This document shows, piece by piece, positions 52,972 to 62,917 of a stretch of DNA of 64,000 bases (positions are counted from its first letter, which is position 1; every line of letters starts with the position of its first letter). The notes beneath the pieces are model-generated. The model was given only the letters and a program-made list of their open reading frames with translations. It did no database searches and was not told the DNA's origin. Source of the DNA: Gluconobacter potus (GTDB lineage Bacteria > Pseudomonadota > Alphaproteobacteria > Acetobacterales > Acetobacteraceae); the NCBI RefSeq assembly GCF_015244705.1, contig NZ_JABCQF010000009.1, forward strand, positions 38,749-102,748. Reading direction: 5' to 3'. Both the position numbers and the translations under genes were made by a program.

Positions 52972-53967
52972 GTGATTTCGACCGTGTTACGAAAACAGTT
53001 CGGATTCTTTACACGTCTTCTGGATGCCGTCCCGGCCAGCCAGCGTTACGCCCTGGCGCTTGAACAGATCAGGGCCGCAGAGACTTACGGTTTCAAGAGC
53101 GCCTGGGTGGCGCAGCATCACTTTCATGGAGATGAGGGGGGACTCCCGTCTCCTTTTCCTTTTCTGTCCTATGTTGCGGCGAATACGTCCCGTATTCGTC
53201 TGGGTACAGGCGTAGTCACTCTCGTGATGGAAGATCCCGTGCGCGTGGCCGAAGATGCGATCGTGACCGACATCCTGTCGCAGGGGCGGCTGGAAGTCGG
53301 GTTCGGTTCAGGGGGAACGCCAGCGTCCTATCTGGCATTCGGGAAGCGTTTCGAGGATCGTCACGCAACATTCAACCGTCATCTGGAGACGGTCAAATCT
53401 GCCTGGAAAGGCGCAGAACTTGCCGGCGGGAACCATCTCTGGCCTCAAGGGACGGGACTGGAAAAGCGGAGCTGGCAGGCGACATTTTCCGCCTTTGGCG
53501 GGAAAAAGGCGGGAGAAGACAGTGATGGCCTGCTGCTGTCCCGGACGCAGCCACGCTCTGCCGCCCGGCCGGATGCCAGCCTGTCGGATCTTCAGTTGCC
53601 GATCGTCGAGGCCTATCTTGAAGCGCTGCCATCGGGGCAGGCCCCCCGGATACTCGCTTCACGCTCGGTTTTCGTTGCAGACGACCGCGAAGAAGCTCGG
53701 CAACTGGCCGGGAAAGGACTGTTGCGGCAGGTGAAAAAGTTCAGGGCCGCCGGGCATACGATTGACGATACCAACATCGATACCCTGATCCGGACGTTTG
53801 ATGTTCATCTGGGAACGCCGGCCGATGTTCTGGACTCCCTGTCAAAGGACAGAACGCTCGATCATGCTACTGAGATCGCCATACAGGTTCATTCCGTCGA
53901 TCCGGAACACCGCTTCATTCTTCGCTCGCTGGAGCTCTTTGCTACTCAGGTTGCGCCTCAATTGTAG
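52972..53967 (+). CDS. FMN-dependent luciferase-like monooxygenase, KPN_01858-like
   Basis: 331 residues. FGFFTRLLDAVPASQRY front, GFKSAWVAQHHFHGDEGGLPSP (the HH of LLM enzymes), IRLGTGVVTLVMEDPVRVAEDAIVTDILSQGRLEVGFGSGG core, and EVAIQVHSVDPEHRFI-like end. Predicted to oxidise an imported organosulfur or amine compound with FMNH2 and O2; substrate unknown. Start unclear: GTG 52972 gives a sensible length, with TTG 52966, GTG 52984 and TTG 52912 as alternatives. Same strand as the two AhpD-like genes. Confidence 0.8.
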   Translation: MISTVLRKQFGFFTRLLDAVPASQRYALALEQIRAAETYGFKSAWVAQHHFHGDEGGLPSPFPFLSYVAANTSRIRLGTGVVTLVMEDPVRVAEDAIVTDILSQGRLEVGFGSGGTPASYLAFGKRFEDRHATFNRHLETVKSAWKGAELAGGNHLWPQGTGLEKRSWQATFSAFGGKKAGEDSDGLLLSRTQPRSAARPDASLSDLQLPIVEAYLEALPSGQAPRILASRSVFVADDREEARQLAGKGLLRQVKKFRAAGHTIDDTNIDTLIRTFDVHLGTPADVLDSLSKDRTLDHATEIAIQVHSVDPEHRFILRSLELFATQVAPQL

Positions 53968-54092
53968 ATGGAAAGCGTGAAGACCCTTTGATGTCGTGGT
54001 TGCCCGATTTCATGGCCTCGCGAATGACGAGAGAATGACTCTCTGGGCATCTTCCGCTCTGCTTTCGCGGTAGTTCGAGGAAGTGTCTGAAG

Positions 54093-54116
54093 GCCGGGGG
54101 TAAAAGAACCCCCGGC
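54093..54116. terminator. Convergent-gene hairpin terminator
   Basis: Perfect 9-bp stem GCCGGGGGT (54093-54101) / ACCCCCGGC (54108-54116), loop AAAAGA, between the ends of the plus-strand monooxygenase gene and the minus-strand mannosidase gene. No T-tract, so probably bidirectional and modest. Confidence 0.55.
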
Positions 54117-54123
54117 GGTCGGG

Positions 54124-56421
54124 TCAGGCCGGAGGCTGGGACTGCATGACGAAGTGCAGTTCGCCACCTGCCAGCACGTCCTGCTGTCGCAAGAACGGGG
54201 TGGTGAGAGGCTGGCCGTTGAGCGTCATCTGACCGACATAGGGATGGGCATCGTCCAGATTGTCAGCCGTGACCGTAAAGTCATGGCCGTTGCCCAGATG
54301 CATGACGGCGTGTGAAACGAAAGGACGGCCGATCGCATATTCCTGGCTGGCGGGCGCAACCGGATAAAAGCCCATCGCAGTGAACAGATACCATGCCGAC
54401 ATCTGGCCAAGGTCGTCATTGCCCGCCAGCCCGTCCGGACGAAGGGCATACTGCGTCTGCATGATCTGCGTCAGGCGCTGCTGGGTTTTCCATGGAGCAC
54501 CCGCATAGTCATACAGATAGGCGACATGATGATCCGGTTCGTTGCCATGGGCGTACCAGCCGATCAGACCGCTGATATCCTCGACATTTCTGAAAATTGC
54601 GGGATCGACCTTGGCGTCGAACAGCTCGTCGATCCGGGCGGTGAACTTCTCCCGTCCGCCCATGACCTTGATGAGGGCCGGGATATTCTGCGGCACATAC
54701 CATGAATACTGCCATGCATTGCCTTCGGTGTAGTCGCTTCCATAGGCTGCGGCGGCAGGAGTGAAGGGTGTGTGGAAGTCCCCCGACGACAGGCGGGCGC
54801 GCATGAATCCCGTCTGAGGATCCCACACTTTCCGCCAGTTGTCGGAACGTTTTTCGAATGTCCGTGCCACGTCTGTCTTGCCCATCGCGCGTGCCATGCG
54901 GGCAAGCGCCCAGTCGTCATACGCGTATTCCAGCGTCTTGGATGCGCCTTCAGGTTCCTTATCGATCGGGACGTAACCGATCTTCATGTAATCGGTCAGA
55001 TCACCATAGGGACCATAGGTCGCACTGCGGATCATGCCCTTGAGCGCGGCCTCGGCATCAAAGCCCCGCACACCTGCCAGATACGCATCCGCAATGACCG
55101 GCACCGCGTGATAGCCGATCATGCACCACGTCTCGAGCCCCTGATAGGCCCAGATTGGCAGAAGGCCGAACGGACTGGTCTGCTGGGAGGCGATGAGCGA
55201 GCGGATGAAATGTGAGCTCATATCCGGACGCAGAATGGCCAGAAGCGGCTGCTGCGCGCGATAGACGTCCCACATCGACCAGGTGGAGTAGAACTCGAAT
55301 CCGTCCGCCCGGTGACGCTGATAATCCGGTCCGGTGAAATCGCCGTTCGCATCCATGCTGAGCGTCGGAGCAAGCATGACATGATAGAGCGCGGTATAGA
55401 ACTGCGTCCGCTGATCCGGCGTACCCTGCATGTCGATGACCGAAAGGGCCTTGTTCCATGCTTCGAGAGCCGCATTGCGCTGGGCGTCGAAGTTCCAGTC
55501 CTGTCCTTCGCCATCAAGATTGGCAATGGCGTTTTCTTCACTGACCGGTGAGATGGATGTCTTCACCAGAAGCGGCTCTTTCAGCTTCCCGAAATCGAAC
55601 ACGCCTTCCAGTTCCCGGCCGTTCTGCGCTTCATGATCGATGGGATGGTTCCCCGGACCGCCAAAGCCGCGATAGGCCACTTTCGTCTCGCGATCATAGA
55701 GCGTGCGCCCGACCATTGGCCTGGAGAAGTGCATGGCAAAGCACAGCGTGCGCCCCGGTGCCCAGCCCCGTGTCGTCCGGCAGCCCGAAACCGTCCCATC
55801 GGCCGAGACATGCAGGCGCGCCCATAGCACCTTGCCTGGATAGTCATAGATGCTCGGCCGCAGATCCAGCAGCAGATGCGCGGGTTTTCCCTTGGGGAAG
55901 GTATAGCGGTGCCAGCCCACCCGGCGGGAGGCGGTCAGTTCGGCACGGATCCTGTAATCATCGAGCGTCACTGCGTAATAGCCCGGCTTCTCGATCTCCG
56001 TGGCGTGGCGGAAGCGCGAGCGATATCCGCTTTCCGGTACGGCAGCGTCTCCCGGCTCCAGCCGGACATCCCCGGAAATCGGCATCACCAGCACGTCACC
56101 GAGGTCAGAATGGCCCGCGCCCGAAAAATGCGTGTGTGAGAAGCCCATGATCGTCGGGTCATCATACTGATAGCCCGCCGCCCAGGCATAGGAATGATGA
56201 AAATCCGTCATCGCCGTATCGGGCGAAAGCTGGATCATCCCGAATGGTACGGTCGCGCCGGGATAGGTGTGTCCTGCCCCCCCGGTTCCGATCCGTGGGT
56301 CCACGGCGGAGGCGGGAGAGGCATCCGCAGGAACCATGGCCGGTGCTGCCATGGCGAGAGGAGCGGTCCCGGACAGCAGGGTCACGACCAGAAAACTTCG
56401 GGCTAATCTGCAAAGCGCCAT
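54124..56421 (-). CDS. GH92 alpha-mannosidase (acid residue intact)
   Basis: 765 residues, secreted: signal peptide to about 26 (cleavage after AMA). GH92 landmarks: DPRIGTGGAGHTYPGATVPFG, FSHTHFSGAGHSDLGD, FYSTWSMWDVYRAQQPLL, TEGNAWQYSWYVPQ, the catalytic acid Glu628 in HGNEPDHH, and the base aspartates in GNDDLGQMSAW (667-677). Calcium-dependent exo-alpha-mannosidase acting on alpha-1,2/1,3-linked mannose from yeast mannan or N-glycans. Last gene of a three-gene minus-strand locus with the larger GH92 enzyme and a TonB receptor. Confidence 0.9.
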   Translation of the reverse strand: MALCRLARSFLVVTLLSGTAPLAMAAPAMVPADASPASAVDPRIGTGGAGHTYPGATVPFGMIQLSPDTAMTDFHHSYAWAAGYQYDDPTIMGFSHTHFSGAGHSDLGDVLVMPISGDVRLEPGDAAVPESGYRSRFRHATEIEKPGYYAVTLDDYRIRAELTASRRVGWHRYTFPKGKPAHLLLDLRPSIYDYPGKVLWARLHVSADGTVSGCRTTRGWAPGRTLCFAMHFSRPMVGRTLYDRETKVAYRGFGGPGNHPIDHEAQNGRELEGVFDFGKLKEPLLVKTSISPVSEENAIANLDGEGQDWNFDAQRNAALEAWNKALSVIDMQGTPDQRTQFYTALYHVMLAPTLSMDANGDFTGPDYQRHRADGFEFYSTWSMWDVYRAQQPLLAILRPDMSSHFIRSLIASQQTSPFGLLPIWAYQGLETWCMIGYHAVPVIADAYLAGVRGFDAEAALKGMIRSATYGPYGDLTDYMKIGYVPIDKEPEGASKTLEYAYDDWALARMARAMGKTDVARTFEKRSDNWRKVWDPQTGFMRARLSSGDFHTPFTPAAAAYGSDYTEGNAWQYSWYVPQNIPALIKVMGGREKFTARIDELFDAKVDPAIFRNVEDISGLIGWYAHGNEPDHHVAYLYDYAGAPWKTQQRLTQIMQTQYALRPDGLAGNDDLGQMSAWYLFTAMGFYPVAPASQEYAIGRPFVSHAVMHLGNGHDFTVTADNLDDAHPYVGQMTLNGQPLTTPFLRQQDVLAGGELHFVMQSQPPA

Positions 56422-56497
56422 AACGGCTTAACTCCGTGAGTGAAAATATCCGGGTGGCTATTGCACGCGGTGCCCCCGGATCTTCTGGGCGAAAGGG

Positions 56498-59400
56498 TTA
56501 CCGTGCTGAGGGGGACGTGTGACCCAGCAGTTCGAATTCCCCAGCCTCGGCAGAGACCGGTTTCAGCACATGCCAGCGATACATCCGGTGCGTGGCGCCT
56601 TTCGGTAGCAGGAACGGACGTGTCTGGTGCTTCCAGGGGAATGCTTCACCCGTCCGGTGATCCACCACCTGCCACGTCCTGTTGTCGTCGGACGCCAGGA
56701 TCTCCCACGCGGAAGGCGCGAGATCGGGGCTGCCGGTTGATGTGACGGTGTAGGCCAGGGCCGATGCGTCTGCCGATACAGTGACCGTCACATCCGTACC
56801 ACCAATGGGTGCTGATGTGAGCGCGTCATTGTCGAACAGCGCGTCCGGCCCGGTATGCGTCGCGCCCGGGACATCTGCCAGATCGACCGCTGGGCTCGGC
56901 GTCTGTCCGGCCGGTGTCAGCGACGGCAGGGAGGCATCCGGTGAGCTTCCCCAGTGCGAGGGTTGTGGTCCCATCTGGAAGGTCAGATCACCACCCTCGG
57001 CAATTTCGTCATGGCTCAGCCACCAGCGCGTCAGCGGCCTGCCGTTCAGGCTGACGGACTGGACGAAGCGGTTGCGGTCGCTCACGCCCGGAGCATGAAC
57101 CGTAAGGACCCGATCCTGCCCGACCGTCAGGCGCATGGTCTCAAAGCGCGGTGCACCGATGGCGTAGGTCGGCGTGCCCATGCGCAGGGGATAGAAACCT
57201 GCCGCACTGAAGACCCACCAGGCGGACATCTCGCCATTGTCCTCATCCCCCGGATAACCCTGCCCGATCGCCGTTCCGCGATACAGCCGGTTCATGACGT
57301 CGCGGATCTTGTCCTGCGCTTTCCAGGGCTGCCCGGCATAGTCATACATATAAAGGATATGATGCGCGGGCTGGTTGCTGTGGCTGTACTGACCCATGCG
57401 GATATCGTGCATTTCCCGCATTTCATGGATCACCCCGCCGTAATCGCCCGTGTGGTAAACGCCGGGCGTCGCGAAATATGCGTCCAGCTTCCGCGCCAGC
57501 CCATCGCGGCCGCCGTAGAGACTGGCGATCCCCTGTCCATCCTGAACGGGATCGAACGCCATCGTCCAGGCATTTGTCTCGGTATAGTCGCCGCCCCAGG
57601 CAAGCGGATCGAACTGCGCTTTAGAAGCTCTCCACCGGCCATCCGGCCGACGGCCAACGAAAAATCCAACCTCGTTATCGAAGAGATTGACGTAATTCAG
57701 CGCCCGGTTGTGCAGGTACCAGCTTTCCGCCGCATAATTGGCATGGGCCGGGCTGTCAGCCGGAGTGGAAGCGGCCAGGGACGCGGCCATCTCGCCGAGG
57801 GCAAAATCATTGAGGGTCGCAGCATTGGACCAGGACAGCGCCTCGTCCGTGTCGGTGTCGGTATAACCCCGGAATGCCGAGCGGTTGAGACCCTTCCGCC
57901 CGACGCCAGGATCATCGGGCATGACGGTCGCATCTTTCAGACCGGCGCGATAGAACGAAGACGCATCGAAATTGCGGACGTGCTTGTCATAGGCATCCGC
58001 GAAAGCCACATCCGCGCTCGTCCCGGTCATGAGGTCCGCATAACCGGGTGAGGACCAGCGTGCGATCCAGCCGCCTTCACGGTATTGCTGGACGAAACCG
58101 TCAATGAGTTGCCCGTCTTCTTCCGGCGTCAGCAGGGCATAGGCGGGCCACGCCGTGCGATACGTGTCCCAGAACCCGTTATTGACATAGAGCGGCCCGT
58201 TTACGACCGGAACCCCGGTCTGCGTCGGGCTGTCGGGATGCAGCCGCACCCCAAACGGGCTGGCATGCCGCAGGCGCGGCGCACTGGCGGTGCCGACATT
58301 TTCCGCCGCGTTGTTGGGATAGAGATACATCCGGTAGAGATTGCCGAAGAGCGTGCGCTGTTCGTCTAGTGGGGCGCCAGGGATCTGCACGCGAGCAAGC
58401 CGACTGTTCCACGCTCTTTTCGCTGTGTCCGCTACGGTTTCGAGCGTAGCGCTGGCTGGTAGTTCGAGTGCGAGGTTATGACGCGCCTGTTCGAGGCTGA
58501 TAAGCGACGTGGCGATCCGGATCGTGACGGTCGGGTCCGTCTTCGTGTCGAACGCCGCCCAGGCCTGCACGTTGTCCCGCTTCTGTCCGCTCAGGCGCCC
58601 CTGTGCGATGGCGCGACGGTCGAATTCAAGATGGACATACATCCGGCTCGCGCCAGTGGAGAGCTGGCTGGCGACGTCCGTGTACCCGTCGGCGCTGCGT
58701 CCGTCCGGAGCAATTTTCAGGCTGCCCTGATTGGTGATGTTGTCGAAGACGACCTGCCCTTGAACTGTGCCCGCGGGATAGCGGAAGCGCAGGATTGCGG
58801 CATGATCGGTCGGGGCCATCTCAGCCACAATCCCGTTGTCCAGCGTAACGGCATAACGGTAGGGCAGGGCGGTTTCGTGGTCATGCGTAAAGCCGATAGC
58901 GCGCGTTGTCCGGTCTGCGGAGGGCACGTCGGGTCCGGGCGCGGGCATAATCTGGAAGGTGTCGTGATCGCCCATCCAGGGACTGGGTTCGTGGCTGAGA
59001 GACAGGGCTTCGAGACGCGGGTGGTTATCGGGGCCGTTGTGCTCCTGATACTGGTAAAGCCAGTTGGAGTTGCCACGCGTCACGGGCGTCCAGAAGTTGA
59101 ACCCGTGAGGGACAGCGACGGCAGGGAAGTTGTTCCCCCGCGAATAGTGGCCGTTCGCATTGGTCCCGCGTCGTGTGTCCACAAGATCGGCCGGTGTCAG
59201 GCTGCTCGGATCGGGAGTATCCGTGATGGAAACCGCATCGAGATAGACACGCCGGGCTTTCCCTTTGGGTGCGCGGGACGTGAGTTCAATGGCGGCGACG
59301 GTTCGGCCCGCAGCGACCTCGCCGAGAGGAACATCAACCAGTGTCCACTGATTGGGGTAGAGCGCCCGGCCTGCTCCCTGACCCTGCGCCGTCAGTTCGG

Positions 59401-59851
59401 CTCCGGACAGATCGCGGGCACCGAGCGTAGAGGCACGGGTTCCGTCCGTGAACAGGACGTCCAGGCTGGTATAGGTGGCTTCATCCGTCAGGGACAGCGG
59501 ATCGGCGACCGGGAAAATCGCGTAGGTGAGGTGGGAATGCCTGTCGATGGAGATGTCGCGACCGGGTTTCGCAATGATCGTGTGAACAGAGGCGGCTGCT
59601 GCATCAAGGCGAAGCGTCTTCGTTCCGATCAGGCCGCTGCCGGCACGGGCCGTAATGACCTCCTCCTTTGTAGGACCATCGGTGCTGGAGAGAGCCCAGC
59701 CCGACCCGGAACCCGTCTGGACCGCGAGGGGCGCAGACATGTCCGAAAGGCTTGAGGGGACGGGGGCTGAAAAGGCTTGCGGTACCCCCATGGCGATTGT
59801 CGCCATGAGGAATGCCGCGTGCGAATAGGATCGCTTGGTTATATTTTGCAT
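56498..59851 (-). CDS. Large GH92 enzyme, probable mannose-1-phosphodiester-type
   Basis: 1117 residues. Signal peptide to about 29; an extra N-terminal beta domain (about 50-215, LDVLFTDGTRAS, WTLVDVPLGEVAAG) of galactose-binding type, the GH92 core (DTRRGTNANGHYSRGNNFPAVAVPHG, NGFWDTYRTAWPAYALL, TETNAWTMAF) and a C-terminal F5/8-like domain. The core keeps the base aspartates in GDEDNGEMSAW (868-878), but the catalytic acid is Gln: HSNQPAHH, Gln827. From memory the same change marks GH92 enzymes that cleave mannose-1-phospho-6-mannose, whose phosphate needs no acid. It could uncap yeast phosphomannan before the partner mannosidase. ATG 59851 follows AAGG. Confidence 0.82.
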   Translation of the reverse strand: MQNITKRSYSHAAFLMATIAMGVPQAFSAPVPSSLSDMSAPLAVQTGSGSGWALSSTDGPTKEEVITARAGSGLIGTKTLRLDAAAASVHTIIAKPGRDISIDRHSHLTYAIFPVADPLSLTDEATYTSLDVLFTDGTRASTLGARDLSGAELTAQGQGAGRALYPNQWTLVDVPLGEVAAGRTVAAIELTSRAPKGKARRVYLDAVSITDTPDPSSLTPADLVDTRRGTNANGHYSRGNNFPAVAVPHGFNFWTPVTRGNSNWLYQYQEHNGPDNHPRLEALSLSHEPSPWMGDHDTFQIMPAPGPDVPSADRTTRAIGFTHDHETALPYRYAVTLDNGIVAEMAPTDHAAILRFRYPAGTVQGQVVFDNITNQGSLKIAPDGRSADGYTDVASQLSTGASRMYVHLEFDRRAIAQGRLSGQKRDNVQAWAAFDTKTDPTVTIRIATSLISLEQARHNLALELPASATLETVADTAKRAWNSRLARVQIPGAPLDEQRTLFGNLYRMYLYPNNAAENVGTASAPRLRHASPFGVRLHPDSPTQTGVPVVNGPLYVNNGFWDTYRTAWPAYALLTPEEDGQLIDGFVQQYREGGWIARWSSPGYADLMTGTSADVAFADAYDKHVRNFDASSFYRAGLKDATVMPDDPGVGRKGLNRSAFRGYTDTDTDEALSWSNAATLNDFALGEMAASLAASTPADSPAHANYAAESWYLHNRALNYVNLFDNEVGFFVGRRPDGRWRASKAQFDPLAWGGDYTETNAWTMAFDPVQDGQGIASLYGGRDGLARKLDAYFATPGVYHTGDYGGVIHEMREMHDIRMGQYSHSNQPAHHILYMYDYAGQPWKAQDKIRDVMNRLYRGTAIGQGYPGDEDNGEMSAWWVFSAAGFYPLRMGTPTYAIGAPRFETMRLTVGQDRVLTVHAPGVSDRNRFVQSVSLNGRPLTRWWLSHDEIAEGGDLTFQMGPQPSHWGSSPDASLPSLTPAGQTPSPAVDLADVPGATHTGPDALFDNDALTSAPIGGTDVTVTVSADASALAYTVTSTGSPDLAPSAWEILASDDNRTWQVVDHRTGEAFPWKHQTRPFLLPKGATHRMYRWHVLKPVSAEAGEFELLGHTSPSAR

Positions 59852-59857
59852 CACGCC

Positions 59858-62800
59858 TTACAGTGTTGCCGTAACTCCGAAGCGGAATGCCCGCCCGAGA
59901 ACACCATTCTGGGCCCAGGACGAATTGTAAAGGTAGGAACCGTAGGTGCCGAAGTCATACGGAGCCTTGAAACCGGCCAGATTGTAGATGTTGACGTAGC
60001 CCGCCCACTGTTTGTTGAACTGGTAGTTCACAGTCATGTCGATGTCCCAGAAGTGGCGGACATTGCACTGTGAGGGATAGAAGCTGCTGACGTCCTGATA
60101 GAGCGCGTATTTGCAGTTTCCGGCCGTGCCTGGACCATCGTTGTCTTCCGCCGTGCCGTGATAGCCGCTGGTGTAATAGACCGTGAACGTCGTCGAGAGC
60201 TTGTTCCACGTGAAGGTATTCTGCCAGTTGGCGCGCCAGCGCGGCGTACCTGATGCCGAGGTTGTGTTCCACGGGCCTTCGGTTCCGGCAAAGCGTTCCA
60301 CGCCCACGCCCGGGATGGTCTGGTTGAAGCGGTGCACCCATGTCGCGTGGCCGTTGCTGTACCAGTTGATCATCTTCAGCGGACCGGGCAGGCGATGGCT
60401 GATCGAAAGATTGAGATCAACGCCGTCGGTCATCATGCTGTCGGCGTTGATATAGGAGGATTCAATGATGCCGGCGCGGCGTGGTGCGTCAGGATGCAGC
60501 GGATCCGCAACATCGGGGATCACGGTATCGCCGTCGATCGTGACCGTCTTGTTGGTGTTCAACGCCTCGTAAGCCGATGCCACGGTGGCTGCCGGGATCG
60601 GATTGGAGACAATGACGTTCTTCTCGCGGATGTACCAGTATTCCGCACTGAACGTCATCCATGGGACGGGATGGAAGACCGGTCCGCCCGTGAAGGTATT
60701 GTTCGTCATGGGCTTGAGGTTCGGGTTGCCAATGCTTTCGCCACCCAGGCTGTAGGCCTGAGCGTAGTCGTCCTTGGTCCCGTTGGCGTTGAGGTGCTGG
60801 TTGATCCAGGTCAGGTTCGAGGGGCCATAAGACGTGTAGCCAATTGTGGTGCCGTTTGTTTCGTAGAAACTCGGGACCTGGAAGCCCTGCGACCATGTTC
60901 CGCGGAGCATGAACTCCTTGGTCGGTTTGAAGGTGACGCCGATCTTCGGAGAGAAGTGGCTGAAGCCCGTGGAGTAGGAGTCGTAACGCCCCTGGAAATC
61001 GGCGTTCAGCATTTTCACGATCGGCGCATTCAGCTCGAAATATCCGGAATAGACGTAACGATGGCCGATCGCGCTGAACGGATTGATGCCTTCATACTGG
61101 TCGTTGACGTCGTTGGGATCGATCGGGTTGGCATTCGGAGCGTTGAAGCCTTCGTAGCGGACGTTGGTTCCGACAGCCAGGTTCAGCATTCCGCCCGGCA
61201 GTCGCACCAGCCCCTTGGTGACAGAAGCCTGCCAGGAATATTCTTCCGTCTTGGAGTGGACGATTTCCGTCGGCGCGATGGCGCGCTTTGCCGCAGTGGA
61301 GTTTGCGGCCTGATCAACGAAATTATACGTGCCGTTTTCGATCGCATAATCAAGATCGGCGATATTGATATTGTTGTCATATCTGGTGGAAAGGTCGGTA
61401 TTCATGCCGACAAAACTGGAATCATAGTTCCAGTCCCCGCCCCAGTTGGAAGGTTCCCAGCCGGTCAGATGCATGGAGCCGCGATAGTTCTGCGAAAACT
61501 GGGTTTCGGCCGTGGGATCGATGAAACGACCGTAAATCTGTGCGCTTTCGCCGAGAGACGCATAGGGATTGTTGGGGTTCAGCGAACCATTCGGCAGATA
61601 GGCAGGGGCAAGCACGCCTTCGCTTGTTCCAAGCTGGGACTGTGTGTTGGCGTAGAATGCGCTCGGGGTGCCCGTATAATAGGACAGGTTCTGCGAGTAG
61701 GTGAACATGCTCACCAGTTTCGCACGCGGACCAAGCTTGACCGTGAGGTGGGCAGTTGCTTCCACGCGGCGGTCATAAGGTGAGATGACGCCGTATTTCG
61801 AGACCTTGTCCTGTTGGCACATGGTGCTCACCGACCCCGTCGGCGTACCGGCAACGTATCCGGAATGAGCCCCTGACAGTCCGTTGCAGCCGGAGGTGGG
61901 ATTCAGCAACTGATAGCCGCTGAGTGCTTTGCCGTTGCTATCGACAGCCTGCGCCACGGCGCCTGTGGTCTGCGTGACGGCATTGGTAAATGTGCCGTCG
62001 GAACCCAGCAGGTTGCCATCAGCGTTTCCGCCACCAATGCCCGTGAGGTTGCTCGTATTGTATGGATAGCCGAGCTGGCTGTTGGTGATCATGTCATCGG
62101 ACTGGTATTCCGAGTTGACATAGAAGTTGTAACCATCCTTATCCAGATCGCCCACGCCGTAATTCGCGTAGAGTCGCTGATGGCCGCCGTAGCCGCCCTG
62201 GTTGAGGCCGCCTTCAGCGTTGCCTTCGAAACCCTTGATCTGTTCGCGCGTGATCATGTTGATAACGCCGGCAACAGCGTCAGCGCCATAAAGTGCCGAA
62301 CCGCCGTCCTGCTGGACGTCAATGGTCTGCACCAGTGACGAGGGCATCCAGTTCGTGTCGACGAAGTTTCGTGCGCCGTCGTCACCTGCGGGATAATAAG
62401 ACAGGCGCATGCCATCCATCATCACAAGCGTCGCGGACGTCTGGAGTCCGCGCAGAGACGGTGCGGATGCGCCACCCGCGAAGGCTCCATTGGCGGAGAA
62501 CGCGTTCGTCAGGTTGCCCGAACCGTTGGACGACAGAAGCTGAAGAGCGTCAGTCACGGTCTTGATGCCGCGCTGCTGAAGCTGCTTGGCAGTGATCTGT
62601 TCGATCGGCGAGGCGCTGCTCAGGTTCTTGTCGTGGAACAATGTGCCCGTGACAACGACGCTCTCGGCATGTGTCGAATTTACGCCGGTATCGGCAGCAT
62701 TTTTCAATGTCGCTTTGCGCGATGCTGCGGTAGTCGATGTTTTGCTCGTTACAGAGCGGCTGGGCACCTTGTTCTGTTTCGTCTTGTCAATGCTGTCCTG

Positions 62801-62917
62801 CGCGGTATTGACAGCCTGGGCTCGCGCTGGGCCGGAAGGGGCCGCGACAGCGATACCGGTCAACGCAGAAAAGGCGAAAAGCATAACGTTTCGACGAGAG
62901 GTTGGCCTGACTTTCAT
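59858..62917 (-). CDS. TonB-dependent receptor of mannan-use locus
   Basis: 1019 residues. Signal peptide to about 32 (ARAQA), then a Lys/Thr-rich linker, plug (VVVTGTLFHDKN; QQRGIKTVTDALQLLSSNGSG; LRGLQTSATLVMMDGMRLSYYP; GGSALYGADAVAGVINMI) and a large barrel ending FRFGVTATL. There is no SusD partner, as usual in alphaproteobacteria. First gene of the locus with two GH92 enzymes, so it likely imports mannose, mannobiose or phosphomannosyl products. GH92 gene starts 6 bases after its stop. Confidence 0.9.
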   Translation of the reverse strand: MKVRPTSRRNVMLFAFSALTGIAVAAPSGPARAQAVNTAQDSIDKTKQNKVPSRSVTSKTSTTAASRKATLKNAADTGVNSTHAESVVVTGTLFHDKNLSSASPIEQITAKQLQQRGIKTVTDALQLLSSNGSGNLTNAFSANGAFAGGASAPSLRGLQTSATLVMMDGMRLSYYPAGDDGARNFVDTNWMPSSLVQTIDVQQDGGSALYGADAVAGVINMITREQIKGFEGNAEGGLNQGGYGGHQRLYANYGVGDLDKDGYNFYVNSEYQSDDMITNSQLGYPYNTSNLTGIGGGNADGNLLGSDGTFTNAVTQTTGAVAQAVDSNGKALSGYQLLNPTSGCNGLSGAHSGYVAGTPTGSVSTMCQQDKVSKYGVISPYDRRVEATAHLTVKLGPRAKLVSMFTYSQNLSYYTGTPSAFYANTQSQLGTSEGVLAPAYLPNGSLNPNNPYASLGESAQIYGRFIDPTAETQFSQNYRGSMHLTGWEPSNWGGDWNYDSSFVGMNTDLSTRYDNNINIADLDYAIENGTYNFVDQAANSTAAKRAIAPTEIVHSKTEEYSWQASVTKGLVRLPGGMLNLAVGTNVRYEGFNAPNANPIDPNDVNDQYEGINPFSAIGHRYVYSGYFELNAPIVKMLNADFQGRYDSYSTGFSHFSPKIGVTFKPTKEFMLRGTWSQGFQVPSFYETNGTTIGYTSYGPSNLTWINQHLNANGTKDDYAQAYSLGGESIGNPNLKPMTNNTFTGGPVFHPVPWMTFSAEYWYIREKNVIVSNPIPAATVASAYEALNTNKTVTIDGDTVIPDVADPLHPDAPRRAGIIESSYINADSMMTDGVDLNLSISHRLPGPLKMINWYSNGHATWVHRFNQTIPGVGVERFAGTEGPWNTTSASGTPRWRANWQNTFTWNKLSTTFTVYYTSGYHGTAEDNDGPGTAGNCKYALYQDVSSFYPSQCNVRHFWDIDMTVNYQFNKQWAGYVNIYNLAGFKAPYDFGTYGSYLYNSSWAQNGVLGRAFRFGVTATL

